A stretch of 12,858 nucleotides of DNA from Gammaproteobacteria bacterium (GCA_013214885.1 JABSRS010000053.1:1-12858); one strand, 5' to 3'; counted from the stretch's first letter, positions 1 to 9,854 are shown. The notes: generated by a model from the sequence alone, not told the origin. Numbers and translations: made by a program.

Positions 1-673
1 AGGGATCCATCAAGATGGCATGTTAAAAGCAAAAAACACCTATGAAATTATGACTCCTGCCTCAATCGGTCAACCTGAAAAATCACTAAACATGACCTCA
101 CGCTCTGGTCGCCATGTGATTAAACATCGGATGGAACAATTAGGTTATCAAGAGTCGGATTTTGATTTAGATGATTTATACGAATCATTCTTAGGTCTAG
201 CTGATAAAAAGGGTCAGATTTTTGATTATGATTTGGAGGCTTTGTTGTTCTTTAATCAGCAAAAAGATGACAACGACCATTTCAAACTTGGTTACATCAG
301 TGCCCATTCTGGTTCAGGAATGGTTTCAACCGCTAGCGTTAAATTAACCGTCGGTGATAAGGAGATTATCGAAGCGGCAACAGGTAACGGACCCGTTGAG
401 GCAGCGTATAAAGCTATTAATCTAATTACTGGCGTCAATATTGAAGTGGTTGAATATTCACTAGAATCTAAAGGGGCGGGTGAAAATGCCTTGGGTCAGG
501 TTGATATTGTGGCCAAATACAATGGTCAAAACTTCCACGGGATGGGGCTAGCAACTGATGTGGTACATGCGTCAGTGAGAGCTCTGTTACATGTGTTGAA
601 TTTAGTCCATCGCGCCGATTTAGTTGCCGATAAAAAACAACAGATTCAGCAGCAAAAGATTGCTGGGGTTTAA
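1..673 (+). CDS. leuA: 2-isopropylmalate synthase, C-terminal part (5' end outside window)
   Basis: The reading frame is open from base 2, and the first residues GIHQDGMLK are the conserved LeuA segment that follows the catalytic barrel, so this is a gene cut by the window edge. The ATG at base 20 is internal. About 223 residues remain, against roughly 520 for the whole E. coli enzyme. LeuA condenses acetyl-CoA with 2-oxoisovalerate, the committed step of leucine synthesis, in the cytoplasm. What is visible is the linker ([33 protein letters not shown]) and the C-terminal leucine-binding allosteric domain ([47 protein letters not shown]). No frameshift is seen. It heads the leuABCD operon, with leuB starting 35 nt downstream. 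The operon promoter and any leader attenuator lie outside the window. Confidence 0.97.
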   Translation, partial: GIHQDGMLKAKNTYEIMTPASIGQPEKSLNMTSRSGRHVIKHRMEQLGYQESDFDLDDLYESFLGLADKKGQIFDYDLEALLFFNQQKDDNDHFKLGYISAHSGSGMVSTASVKLTVGDKEIIEAATGNGPVEAAYKAINLITGVNIEVVEYSLESKGAGENALGQVDIVAKYNGQNFHGMGLATDVVHASVRALLHVLNLVHRADLVADKKQQIQQQKIAGV

Positions 674-696
674 TTAAAAGTTTATCAATTTTTTAA

Positions 697-1817
<1,121 letters not shown>

Positions 1818-1818
<1 letters not shown>

Positions 1819-3218
1819 TGGCTCAGACACTTTATGATAAATTATGGCTCGACCATATTGTGCGCGACGAAGCTGGTGAAACGCCATTAATTTACATCGA
1901 TCGTCACTTAGTCCATGAAGTAACCTCACCACAGGCATTTTCGGGATTAAAGACTAACAACCGGCCTTTGCGCCATGTTGAAAAAACGTTCGCGACCATG
2001 GACCATAACACGTCAACCAAGTCGCGCTCATTAGATGCCTGTAGCAAACAAGCCAGGATCCAAATAGAAACCCTAACCGGCAACTGTAGTGACTTTGGGG
2101 TTCAGCTTTATGACATTAACAATATTAATCAAGGTATTGTCCATGTTATGGGCCCAGAACAAGGGATGACACTGCCTGGTACCACTATTGTGTGTGGTGA
2201 TTCTCATACCGCGACTCATGGTGCCTTTGGCGCACTAGCTTTTGGTATTGGCACCTCTGAAGTTGAACATGTCATGGCCACACAGACGTTAAAGCAGCAA
2301 AAAGCCAAGTCAATGAGAATTGAGATCACTGGCGATATTGGCCAAGGCATCAGTGCCAAAGACATCGTGTTGGCGATTATTGGTAAGATTGGTGCCGCTG
2401 GCGGCACCGGTTATATTTTAGAATATTGTGGTAGCGCGATCGAAAAATTATCGATGGAAGCGCGAATGACCATTTGTAATATGAGTATCGAGTGTGGTGC
2501 TAAAGCAGGTATGATCGCTCCCGACCAAATCACTTTCGATTATTTAAAAGGTCGCCCTTACGCGCCTAAGGGACAAGACTGGCTTGATGCTGTTACCTAT
2601 TGGAAAACCCTAAAGAGTGATGACGATGCGGTATTTGATGCAACGGTTACGCTAAATGGTCAAGATATTGCACCACAGTTAACTTGGGGCACTAATCCCG
2701 GTCAAGTTATTGCCATTGATCAGGTCGTGCCAACGCCACAAGACTTTAGTGATGCGGTTGAGCAAGAATCGGCGCAAAAAGCCCTTGAATATATGAATTT
2801 GGAGGCTGGGCAATCACTAACAGACATTAGTATCGATAAGGTATTTATTGGCTCTTGTACCAATAGCCGAATTGAAGATTTACGTGCTGCTGCAGCGATT
2901 GCCAAGGGTAAAACAGTTGCTGACAATGTTAGTGCGATTGTCGTGCCAGGCTCAGGCTTAGTTAAGGCTCAGGCAGAAAAAGAAGGGCTAGATATTATAT
3001 TCCTTAACGCTGGTTTCGAGTGGCGCTTGCCTGGCTGCTCAATGTGCTTGGCGATGAACGATGATCGCCTTGAGCCTTACGAGCGCTGTGCCTCGACCAG
3101 TAACCGTAACTTTGAAGGCCGCCAAGGCCGTTTAAGCCGAACCCACTTAGTCAGTCCAGCAATGGCAGCTGCCGCGGCTTGTGCCGGTCACTTTGTCGAT
3201 ATTCGTGATTTTAATTAG
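1818..3218 (+). CDS. leuC: 3-isopropylmalate dehydratase (isopropylmalate isomerase) large subunit
   Basis: LeuC is the [4Fe-4S] catalytic subunit of the LeuCD isomerase, which converts 2-isopropylmalate to 3-isopropylmalate through dehydration and rehydration. It is an aconitase-family protein of 466 residues, the same length as in E. coli. Cluster ligands are visible as C347 (FIGSCTNSR) and C407/C410 (LPGCSMC). Other family blocks are KTFATMDHN (57-64), [24 protein letters not shown] and [15 protein letters not shown]. Two positions look unusual: GRLSRTHL at 437-444, where the family normally has GRGGRTHL, and GSGLVKAQ at 378-385, where Pro is usual before VKAQ. The gene overlaps leuB by 1 nt and is followed by leuD after 9 nt. 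Its function rests on pairing with the LeuD subunit next door. Confidence 0.98.
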
Positions 3219-3227
3219 GGATCAATA

Positions 3228-3827
3228 ATGAGTAAATTTATTAAGCACCAAGGATTAACGATTCCGTTAGATATGGCGAATATCGATACCGATCAGATTA
3301 TCCCAAAACAGTTTTTATCCAAGATAACCCGCGATGGTTTCGGCATTCATTTGTTTCATGATTGGCGTTACTTGGATCTAGCGGGTCAACAACCAGACCC
3401 TGAGTTTAACCTTAACAAACCCCAGTTTAGCGGCGGTAGTATTTTATTAACCCGAGAAAACTTTGGTTGTGGTTCAAGCCGCGAACATGCGCCTTGGGCT
3501 TTATCCGATTTTGGTTTTAAAGCTGTTATTGCATCTAGCTTTGCTGACATTTTTTATGGCAATGCGATTAACAATGGCTTGGTACCTGTTCGGCTAACAA
3601 TAGCGCAAATTGATCAATTGTTTGAGCAAACTAAAGATGGCGCCGAAATCACCGTCGATTTATCAGCATTAACAGTCACAGCGCCTGATGGCTGTGTTTT
3701 CAAATTTGAAATGGATGAGTTTCAACGCCAGTGTTTATTAAAAGGCTTGGATTCAATTGGTTGGACCCTACAACATCTTGAACAAATTCAATCTTACGAA
3801 GCATCGATTCCTGCATGGCGCAGATGA
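3228..3827 (+). CDS. leuD: 3-isopropylmalate dehydratase small subunit
   Basis: LeuD is the swivel-domain subunit that completes the active site of the LeuCD isomerase. Its 199 residues compare with 201 in E. coli. The start has the family pattern [19 protein letters not shown] followed by IIPKQFL. The substrate-recognition loop [16 protein letters not shown] (77-92) is intact, as are [15 protein letters not shown] and the C-terminal [11 protein letters not shown]. An AGGGA overlapping the leuC stop serves as ribosome binding site. It is the last gene of the leu operon: 10 nt after the stop a perfect hairpin begins, and the next gene runs convergently. No damage is visible. Confidence 0.98.
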   Translation: MSKFIKHQGLTIPLDMANIDTDQIIPKQFLSKITRDGFGIHLFHDWRYLDLAGQQPDPEFNLNKPQFSGGSILLTRENFGCGSSREHAPWALSDFGFKAVIASSFADIFYGNAINNGLVPVRLTIAQIDQLFEQTKDGAEITVDLSALTVTAPDGCVFKFEMDEFQRQCLLKGLDSIGWTLQHLEQIQSYEASIPAWRR

Positions 3828-3836
3828 TGTCACAAT

Positions 3837-3867
3837 CATGACGTGCCAGCTAAACTGGCACGTCATG
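3837..3867. terminator. Hairpin between convergent leuD and the GGDEF/EAL gene
   Basis: Arms 3837-3849 (catgacgtgccag) and 3855-3867 are perfectly complementary over 13 bp around a 5-nt loop (ctaaa). The position between two convergent stop codons, 46 nt apart, suggests a shared bidirectional terminator. Neither side has a clean run of T: the + strand continues with ccaatttatt. It may therefore act by blocking or pausing polymerase, or protect both 3' ends. The hairpin is seen directly; its function is inferred. Confidence 0.7.
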
Positions 3868-3872
3868 CCAAT

Positions 3873-6638
3873 TTATTGCCAAGAAAGTTGTTGGTAGCCA
3901 TCTTCTTGAATCAAGAATCTATCCATGGCATCACGAGACGAGTAGCCAAGGCTATAGTCTCCTTGAATAAAGTGGCAACCCATCTCTTGCAGTTGCAGCA
4001 TTTGAGCTAAATGGTCGACACCGACCGCGGTTACTTTCATGTTTAATGCTTTAGCCATCGAAATGATCGCTAAGACTAAATTTGCGGCACTGGGATCATC
4101 TTCTAGCTGCGAAATATACTCTGCTGAGATCTTTAGCCCCGTAAATGGAAAATTACGCAAATCAGATATATACGCACCGCGCTCACCGAAGCGGTCATAT
4201 TGCAATGACATCCCCATCAATGAAAACTCTTGTAAAATACGGTCAAGATCTAACCACTGAGTCGCAATGTAGCTCAGCGGCAATTCTAATGAGATTAGCT
4301 GTGGTGGCAAACGATACCTAGCTAATATTTCACCAAATATTGTTGCAACGTTCTTGTCTCGCAGTTGACCATGTGAAATATTAATCGCAAGAATTAACGA
4401 CTCATGACCTTGCTCGCGCCAATGAGTTAAATCAATACATCCTTGCTCAAACATCCACAAACCTAACTCTTTCATGATCCCGCTGGCCTCGGCAATGGTA
4501 TGAAGGTCGTCGCCACTAATTGAGCCGTGAACCTCATGATTCCACTGTAATCGAGCTTCCAGGGCAAACACTTTATTGGTTGCCAACTCTAAAATTGGTT
4601 GATATAGAACTTCTATCTGATCGCGCTCAAGTGCAGTGACAATATCACGGCGTAAATTAAAATTACGCACCGCACTTTCATTTTGTTGATCACCAAAACA
4701 ACCAATTCGCTCATTGGAGTACCAAGCACGCTGGAGTGATGACTCGGCATTGAGAAATAACGTATCGGCGTCTTTACATTGCTCGGGATAAAAAGAAACA
4801 CCTTGCCTAACATCAATATCGTATTGATCATCTGATATCGAGATTAACTGGTTGTTAACCTTGTCAATCTTAGCGACCACCACTTCTATCGCGGTAGTAT
4901 TTGGTAAATCAGGCAATAAAATGGCGAGCCTAGTTTGCGATATTCTCACTAAAGCGTCTTCATTGCGCAGTGCGCGCTTTAACATATTGCAATAAGTGAC
5001 CAATATTTGATTACTTTTTATTAATCCAAGATCCTGAGTAAATATGATCATTTTACTAATATCTAGATAAATGACTGCAACGGTTAACTTACGACGTCCA
5101 GCTCGAGATAACATCCCTTCGAGTCGGTCTTTGGCTAACACCGGATTGGCCAAGCCCGTCGCCATATCATAGTTAGCCAAATAAGCCCCTGCTTTGTTTA
5201 GCTCTTTTTGCTGAGTAATATCAACGCTGACGCCAACATAAGATTCGATCTTGTCATTTTTATCGAGCATTGGCTTAAGGGTTAAATCTATCCAGTAGCT
5301 GCCACCTTGATGAGAAGTGTTTTTGAACGAACCACGCCACATATTCTGTTGATTTATTACCTCGATGATGCCTTTCAAATCCAATGATTGAGCTGAGCTA
5401 TCTATTATCAATCTAAGGTTTTGGCCAACCAATTGCGGTGATTTATAACCAGTTTGACGCTCAAAACACTCATTAACATAAAGAAAGTTACCCATTTTAT
5501 CGATCACAAAAATCGCAAAAACGTTCATTGAATTTGAAACTTCTAAGGCTTTTGATTGCAATGGTTGCTGTTTTTTCGCAATCGGTTCAATAGTTAACAA
5601 CAAACCAAGACTTTGGTTGTTATGGTCTCGGATTGGTTGCTGAATAAAGTTTATTTTGATCAACTCATTATTGACGCACAAGACTTCTTGGTCGCTTGAG
5701 TAGGTCATCGCTGGTATTAAAGCCGACAACTCTGATGGCAGGATATTACGCGCTCGCTGCCCAACCAACTGATCGCACGTTTGATCTAAAATTTGAGCCA
5801 TCTCGGGATTAATTCGCTCGATGGTGCCAAAGCTATCCATCATCAACGACGGCAACTTTAGATTGTTAAACAAAGCCTGATTGAGATTTTCTGCGTGGGC
5901 AATTTTGAAAATTTGCTCTTTTTGATCTGAAACATTTATCGCCTGGATATGCAAAGCAGCACCATCACTGAGTCGCACCAGATTAACTTCAAGTTGCATC
6001 AGTTTCAGCTCACCACTGGCCACTATTAGCTCAAGGTTTAACGAGTCCTCAGGGCTTTGACTATTGTTTTTTAAATGATTGAGTAGCTGCGCGCATGAAT
6101 ATTCACAGAGATCGCTAAATAGCATTTGTGATAAGGCGCTTTGTTCTAAGCCACATAAATTTTGTGCACATTGATTAGCGGCATTAATGGTCAAGGTAAC
6201 TGGGCAAACTAAAAACTCCGCAATGCCAGACTGTTCAAACAGCTGGTGCTCATCTGACTGTTGATAATCTTGAGCTAACGAAAAGTGGCTCACCCCTTTA
6301 TAGGCCTGAGACAAAATAGATATCTCTATCGTCGAAAATTCGACCACTTTATAACTGCGATTGGCTAATTTAACCTTTTGCTTAAATAAGTTGTTATTCA
6401 AGATACTTGCCTGATCCGAACAAATAAATGTATTGGAAAATTCTGGAATTATTTGCTGAACTTTTATCCCGATAAGATTATTAGGTAAATAACCAAGAAA
6501 TTGCGCAAAAGAGTCCGATACATGTTCGATATCTCCCTGTTCATTAACGATCAGGTGATATAATTTTATCATCTGATTTAGCAGGGCATCATTGTGAGCT
6601 TTACTGTGCGTAGTAAAATTTAAGAACTCTTTATTCAT
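3873..6638 (-). CDS. Multi-PAS protein with degenerate GGDEF and degenerate EAL domains
   Basis: This soluble protein has no membrane segment or signal peptide. From the ATG at 6638 it is 921 residues. A TTG 18 nt upstream would give 927, but the GGAG just inside that frame (6651-6654) is a better ribosome binding site for the ATG. Domains in order: PAS-like regions at about 20-115, 130-245 and 258-352; a clear PAS/PAC at 366-478 (VIDKMGNFLYVNECFE, ESYVGVSVDITQQKE); GGDEF at 488-650; EAL at 660-910. The GGDEF motif reads SQTRL (567-571), so cyclase activity should be lost. The RxxD inhibitory-site motif (RNED, 558-561) is kept five residues ahead of it. In the EAL domain the signature is EAR (694-696). 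EITES has become ELPLS, the metal-binding DDFG is DRFG, LKID is LKIS, and AEGVE is AVGVD, while Asn753 and Lys836 remain. Phosphodiesterase activity is therefore unlikely. The architecture resembles FimX- or CsrD/LapD-type c-di-GMP receptors or adaptors. No partner gene is adjacent. Confidence 0.9.
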   Translation of the reverse strand: MNKEFLNFTTHSKAHNDALLNQMIKLYHLIVNEQGDIEHVSDSFAQFLGYLPNNLIGIKVQQIIPEFSNTFICSDQASILNNNLFKQKVKLANRSYKVVEFSTIEISILSQAYKGVSHFSLAQDYQQSDEHQLFEQSGIAEFLVCPVTLTINAANQCAQNLCGLEQSALSQMLFSDLCEYSCAQLLNHLKNNSQSPEDSLNLELIVASGELKLMQLEVNLVRLSDGAALHIQAINVSDQKEQIFKIAHAENLNQALFNNLKLPSLMMDSFGTIERINPEMAQILDQTCDQLVGQRARNILPSELSALIPAMTYSSDQEVLCVNNELIKINFIQQPIRDHNNQSLGLLLTIEPIAKKQQPLQSKALEVSNSMNVFAIFVIDKMGNFLYVNECFERQTGYKSPQLVGQNLRLIIDSSAQSLDLKGIIEVINQQNMWRGSFKNTSHQGGSYWIDLTLKPMLDKNDKIESYVGVSVDITQQKELNKAGAYLANYDMATGLANPVLAKDRLEGMLSRAGRRKLTVAVIYLDISKMIIFTQDLGLIKSNQILVTYCNMLKRALRNEDALVRISQTRLAILLPDLPNTTAIEVVVAKIDKVNNQLISISDDQYDIDVRQGVSFYPEQCKDADTLFLNAESSLQRAWYSNERIGCFGDQQNESAVRNFNLRRDIVTALERDQIEVLYQPILELATNKVFALEARLQWNHEVHGSISGDDLHTIAEASGIMKELGLWMFEQGCIDLTHWREQGHESLILAINISHGQLRDKNVATIFGEILARYRLPPQLISLELPLSYIATQWLDLDRILQEFSLMGMSLQYDRFGERGAYISDLRNFPFTGLKISAEYISQLEDDPSAANLVLAIISMAKALNMKVTAVGVDHLAQMLQLQEMGCHFIQGDYSLGYSSRDAMDRFLIQEDGYQQLSWQ

Positions 6639-6672
6639 ATTGTTTTTATGCTCCAAAAATCACCAGCTGATG

Positions 6673-6696
6673 TATAATTTACGTTTCGCGAATCGT
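6673..6696 (+). promoter_or_regulatory. Possible promoter -10 and palindromic operator before the DUF3630-srkA genes
   Basis: The 90-nt divergent gap holds a perfect TATAAT at 6673-6678 on the + strand, with no good -35 hexamer at the usual distance. Immediately after it, at 6681-6696, lies the 16-bp imperfect palindrome acgtttcgcgaatcgt (core TTCGCGAA, one symmetric mismatch pair). A repressor bound there would cover the expected transcription start. This is a pattern reading only; no regulator is assigned. Confidence 0.3.
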
Positions 6697-6728
6697 TGAA
6701 TGTTCGAATAAATAAATAGATAAAAACT

Positions 6729-7049
6729 ATGACCAACAATTATTTACCATCTAAATTAAATTTTACAATAGCAAATGTAAACTGGCAACAAGGATATTTA
6801 CCACTGAATTTAAGCACCAGCTGGGATAACTTTCCTATAGATGCCAAGGAATTAGCTAAACACCTTGGTGCGACAATTGTTTCACAAGAAGTCGGGGCTG
6901 ATTTATATCACTGGACCCTAGATTTTGAAGGCACCCGCTTAAATTTAATTTATGAAGACAATAGTGAAAGTTGCTGGCTTGAATTACACCACAGTCACGA
7001 ACAAGAGGTTCTTGATTTTATTGCCACTTTAATTGGAAACCAAACATGA
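6729..7049 (+). CDS. Small acidic conserved hypothetical protein (DUF3630-like)
   Basis: This 106-residue protein lacks a signal peptide or membrane segment and is clearly acidic (14 Asp/Glu against 4 Lys/Arg). The pattern LDFEGTRLNLIYEDNSESCWLELHHSHEQEVLDFI resembles, from memory, the DUF3630 family of short gammaproteobacterial proteins found beside srkA; I could not check this. Function is unknown. The start is fixed by an in-frame TAG ten bases upstream and the absence of other Met codons. The leader is almost pure A/T with no Shine-Dalgarno sequence, which is unusual next to its neighbours. The stop overlaps the srkA start as ATGA (4 nt), so the two proteins are probably translated together and may act in the same process. 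Confidence 0.85.
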   Translation: MTNNYLPSKLNFTIANVNWQQGYLPLNLSTSWDNFPIDAKELAKHLGATIVSQEVGADLYHWTLDFEGTRLNLIYEDNSESCWLELHHSHEQEVLDFIATLIGNQT

Positions 7050-8053
7050 GCGACCACCTCCATCAGCGCAATAAAGACTATGCTTTATTAACCCCCGATT
7101 TAATTCTCGATGCCATCGAATCAACGGGTATCTACCCGACTTCTGGTTTACTCGCCCTTAATAGCTATGAGAACAGAGTTTACCAATTTAATGTTGATGA
7201 TGGCACCAAGTTTGTGGTTAAGTTTTACCGCCCAGGGCGTTGGCTATCAGCACAGATTCTCGAGGAGCATCAATTTACTATCGAGCTAGCACAGCAAGAG
7301 ATACCAGTTGTACCACCAGCGACTATTAATGGTGATACGCTACATATTTATCACGGATTTTATTTTACCTTGTTTCCATGTCAAGGTGGCCGTCAGTTTG
7401 AAGTCGACAATTTAGATCATTTGGAATGGGTCGGTCGATTTATCGGTCGTATTCACCAGGTTGGTTCGGCGCAATCGTTTAAACATCGCTTTGAATTTAA
7501 CCTCGAAAATTATTTGTACCAACCTCAGCAATTGCTTAATCAATATGATGGAGTCCCTAGCTACTTACGCAACACCTTTAATTCTGATTTGAATATGCTG
7601 ATTGATTTTGCCACTGAGCAATTTTCCGATTTTGACCAATTACCACAGATCCGTATTCATGGTGATTGTCATCCAGGCAATATTTTGTGGACTGATAAAG
7701 GGCCACACTTTGTTGATTTAGATGACAGTGTTAATGGTCCAGCGATTCAGGATCTGTGGATGATGCTCAACGGTGACCGTAATAATCAATTGTTACAAAT
7801 TGATGTATTACTTGAAGGCTACCAAGAATTTTACGACTTTAACCCCAAGCAACTAGCGTTAATAGAGCCATTGAGAGCACTTCGCATGGTCAATTACATG
7901 AACTGGTTAGCAAAACGGTGGCAAGATCCTGCATTTCCACGGAACTTTCCATGGTTTAATACAGACAGATACTGGGAAGAACAAATTTTGGCGATCAAAG
8001 AGCAAATATTTGCACTGCAACAACCAGCGCTTTGTTTACCTAGCCATTTTTAG
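7046..8053 (+). CDS. srkA: Stress response kinase A (YihE/RdoA-type Ser/Thr kinase)
   Basis: SrkA is a cytoplasmic Ser/Thr protein kinase of the aminoglycoside-phosphotransferase/choline-kinase fold. In E. coli it counters stress-induced, MazF-linked cell death and belongs to the Cpx regulon. The 335 residues compare with 328 in E. coli. The likely ATP-binding Lys59 lies in FVVKFYRPGRW. The catalytic loop is HGDCHPGN (205-212), with Asp207 and Asn212. The metal-binding segment is FVDLDDSVNGPAIQDLWMMLNG (222-243). The C-terminal blocks IEPLRALRMVNY and RWQDPAFPRNFPW are typical of the family. It overlaps the preceding small gene by 4 nt. dsbA follows 71 nt later, the same order as in E. coli. 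No key residue is missing. Confidence 0.95.
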   Translation: MSDHLHQRNKDYALLTPDLILDAIESTGIYPTSGLLALNSYENRVYQFNVDDGTKFVVKFYRPGRWLSAQILEEHQFTIELAQQEIPVVPPATINGDTLHIYHGFYFTLFPCQGGRQFEVDNLDHLEWVGRFIGRIHQVGSAQSFKHRFEFNLENYLYQPQQLLNQYDGVPSYLRNTFNSDLNMLIDFATEQFSDFDQLPQIRIHGDCHPGNILWTDKGPHFVDLDDSVNGPAIQDLWMMLNGDRNNQLLQIDVLLEGYQEFYDFNPKQLALIEPLRALRMVNYMNWLAKRWQDPAFPRNFPWFNTDRYWEEQILAIKEQIFALQQPALCLPSHF

Positions 8054-8060
8054 GATCAAT

Positions 8061-8090
8061 TTGATTCGAATTAATAGCCATTGCTATGAT
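8061..8090 (+). promoter_or_regulatory. Probable sigma-70 promoter for dsbA
   Basis: TTGATT at 8061-8066 (4 of 6 to consensus) and TATGAT at 8085-8090 (5 of 6) are separated by 18 bp, within the srkA-dsbA gap. This predicts a start near 8097 and a leader of about 28 nt containing TAAGGA (8109-8114). A private dsbA promoter in addition to read-through from srkA matches what is known in E. coli. I see no clear CpxR tandem GTAAA box. Confidence 0.5.
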
Positions 8091-8124
8091 AAGCTCTTGG
8101 CAAATCTTTAAGGAAAAATAACCA

Positions 8125-8733
8125 ATGAAAAAACTAAGTGCATTACTTTTTGCTGTCCTACTTAGCCCATTAGCCTTGGCTGCTGACTTTGTTGAAGGCA
8201 CCCACTTTGAAGTCGTAAATCAAGGTAAGCTAACTAAAACCCCAGAGATTGTTGAGTATTTTTCTTTTAAATGCCCTGCTTGTTACCGTTTCGAGCCTCT
8301 GGTTGAAGCGATGGTTGCTAAAAAACCTGCCAATGTGAAATTCAAAAAGAATCACGTTGATTTTATTGGTGGATCTGCAGGCAAAGAATTAACCAAAATT
8401 TATGCCATTATCAATTTGCTAAACGCAGGCGAAAAAGTCACTCCTGCATTATTTGACGCGATCCAAACAAAACGCAAAACATTCCCTGAGCTAAGTGATT
8501 ATAAAGCGCTGTTTGTCGCTAATGGTATTGATGGTGCTAAATTCGATAAAGCCGCAAAAAGCTTTATGGTAAAAACTCACACCTCACAAATGCAACGTAA
8601 TACTAAGAAATTCGCAATTAGCGGTGTCCCAACTTTTATTATTAATGGCAAGTACAAGGTCATTACTAAATCAATTAAAAGCAATGAGATGTTTGAAGAG
8701 TTGGTATTTTTCTTAGTCAATAAAACCAGTTAA
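8125..8733 (+). CDS. dsbA: Periplasmic thiol:disulfide oxidase DsbA, CPAC active site
   Basis: DsbA donates disulfide bonds to exported proteins and is reoxidised by DsbB, which is not in this window. The 202 residues start with a signal peptide (MKKLSALLFAVLLSPLALA, cleavage near 19/20). A thioredoxin fold interrupted by a helical insert follows. The active site reads C50-P51-A52-C53 in FSFKCPACYRFE; the DNA at 8271-8283 confirms Ala where classical DsbA has His (CPHC). The cis-proline loop is V168-P169-T170, versus Val-Pro-Ala in E. coli. Other family marks are HVDFIGGSAGKELT and VPTFIINGKY. The His normally destabilises the oxidised form, so this enzyme may be less oxidising. Position after srkA supports the dsbA identity. 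A good TAAGGA site precedes the start. Confidence 0.95.
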   Translation: MKKLSALLFAVLLSPLALAADFVEGTHFEVVNQGKLTKTPEIVEYFSFKCPACYRFEPLVEAMVAKKPANVKFKKNHVDFIGGSAGKELTKIYAIINLLNAGEKVTPALFDAIQTKRKTFPELSDYKALFVANGIDGAKFDKAAKSFMVKTHTSQMQRNTKKFAISGVPTFIINGKYKVITKSIKSNEMFEELVFFLVNKTS

Positions 8734-8803
8734 TCACTGATCAACTGAACATCCCCGCTCTTTGACATCCAGGTCACCGCGGCATACCGTACATCCTGAA
8801 CAT

Positions 8804-8834
8804 AAAGCCGCTCTGTCACCAGAGCGGCTTTTTT
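8804..8834. terminator. Strong intrinsic terminator between dsbA and trpS
   Basis: Arms 8804-8815 (aaagccgctctg) and 8820-8831 are perfectly complementary over 12 bp, most of it GC-rich, with a 4-nt loop (tcac). Six T residues (8829-8834) follow on the + strand, ending dsbA transcription. Read on the minus strand the hairpin is followed by TTTATG, so it can also end the convergent rpe-trpS transcript, whose stop is at 8850. Confidence 0.9.
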
Positions 8835-8849
8835 ATTACTACTGTAGGA

Positions 8850-9854
8850 TTATTTGTGGGTAATAAAGCCTACCGCTTCATAAGCTCGGGCTAAAGTAAT
8901 TGCAGCACGCTCAGACGCTTTCTCGGCAGCATCCTTCATGATAGCTAACAACGCGGTTTCGTCTTTACGTAACTCAAAATAACGTTGTTGTACTGGTTCA
9001 ATAAAAGACAGTACCGCAGCAGCTGTATCAGCCTTTAGGTGACCATACATTTTATCTTCGTATTCTGGCACTAACTGTTCAATACTGCGACCGGTCGAGC
9101 AAGATAATAGGGTCAGTAGATTTGATACCCCTGGTTTTTCAACCGGATCAAAATAGATCCGACACTGATCGTCAGAATCAGTCATTGCCCGTTTCAGTTT
9201 TTTCTCAATTTTCTTCGGCTCATCAAGCAACATAATAAAGTTATTAATGTTGTCATCTGATTTAGACATCTTCTTGGTTGGCTCTTGCAAGCTCATGACC
9301 CTTGCACCCACTTGTGGGATAAAAGGCTCTGGGATCTTAAAGACATCGCCGTAGAGATTATTAAAGCGATTAGCAATATCACGGGTTAGCTCAATATGCT
9401 GTTTTTGATCATCGCCAACTGGCACTCGATCCGCTTGATACAGTAAAATATCAGACGCCATCAACACAGGGTAACCGTACAAGCCAACGTTAATATTGCT
9501 AGCATGGCGTTGTGATTTGTCTTTAAACTGGGTCATCCGGTTTAATTCGCCCATTTGGGTATAACAATTAAGCAACCAACCTAGCTGCGCATGTTCTGGC
9601 ACTTGCGACTGGACAAAAATGGTACTTTTCTTTGGATCCAGACCACAGGCAATATACATCGCTAAACAATCAAAAACCCGCTCCCGCATTAATTTTGGAT
9701 CTTGACGCACGGTAACAGCATGAAGGTCAGCCAACATAAAAAAGCAATCGTTTTGCTCTTGCATCGGCAGCCACTGGCTAATCGCACCAATGTAATTACC
9801 AATAGTTAAACCGCCAGATGGTTGAATTCCGCTTAATACAACAGGTTTTGACAT
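8850..9854 (-). CDS. trpS: Tryptophanyl-tRNA synthetase
   Basis: TrpS is a class I aminoacyl-tRNA synthetase that charges tRNA-Trp with tryptophan using ATP, as a cytoplasmic homodimer. Its 334 residues equal the E. coli length. The HIGH-type motif appears as TIGN (17-20) in [18 protein letters not shown]. The KMSKS motif is at 195-199 ([11 protein letters not shown]). Further conserved blocks are [38 protein letters not shown] and MTDSDD. It starts 14 nt after the rpe stop, with AAAGAGA as a weak ribosome binding site, so it is probably co-transcribed with rpe. In E. coli gph lies between these two genes; here it does not. No abnormal residue is seen. Confidence 0.98.
   Translation of the reverse strand: MSKPVVLSGIQPSGGLTIGNYIGAISQWLPMQEQNDCFFMLADLHAVTVRQDPKLMRERVFDCLAMYIACGLDPKKSTIFVQSQVPEHAQLGWLLNCYTQMGELNRMTQFKDKSQRHASNINVGLYGYPVLMASDILLYQADRVPVGDDQKQHIELTRDIANRFNNLYGDVFKIPEPFIPQVGARVMSLQEPTKKMSKSDDNINNFIMLLDEPKKIEKKLKRAMTDSDDQCRIYFDPVEKPGVSNLLTLLSCSTGRSIEQLVPEYEDKMYGHLKADTAAAVLSFIEPVQQRYFELRKDETALLAIMKDAAEKASERAAITLARAYEAVGFITHK

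Noticed and set aside
2216..2926. Two antisense open frames inside leuC (2216-2407 and 2720-2926)
   Set aside because: Both are covered by intact leuC blocks that include the cluster cysteine region; they are shadows.
4039..4831. Open frames inside the PAS/GGDEF/EAL gene (+ strand 4039-4260, - strand 4613-4831)
   Set aside because: They overlap clearly recognisable EAL and GGDEF sequence in another frame and have no plausible ribosome binding site or domain.
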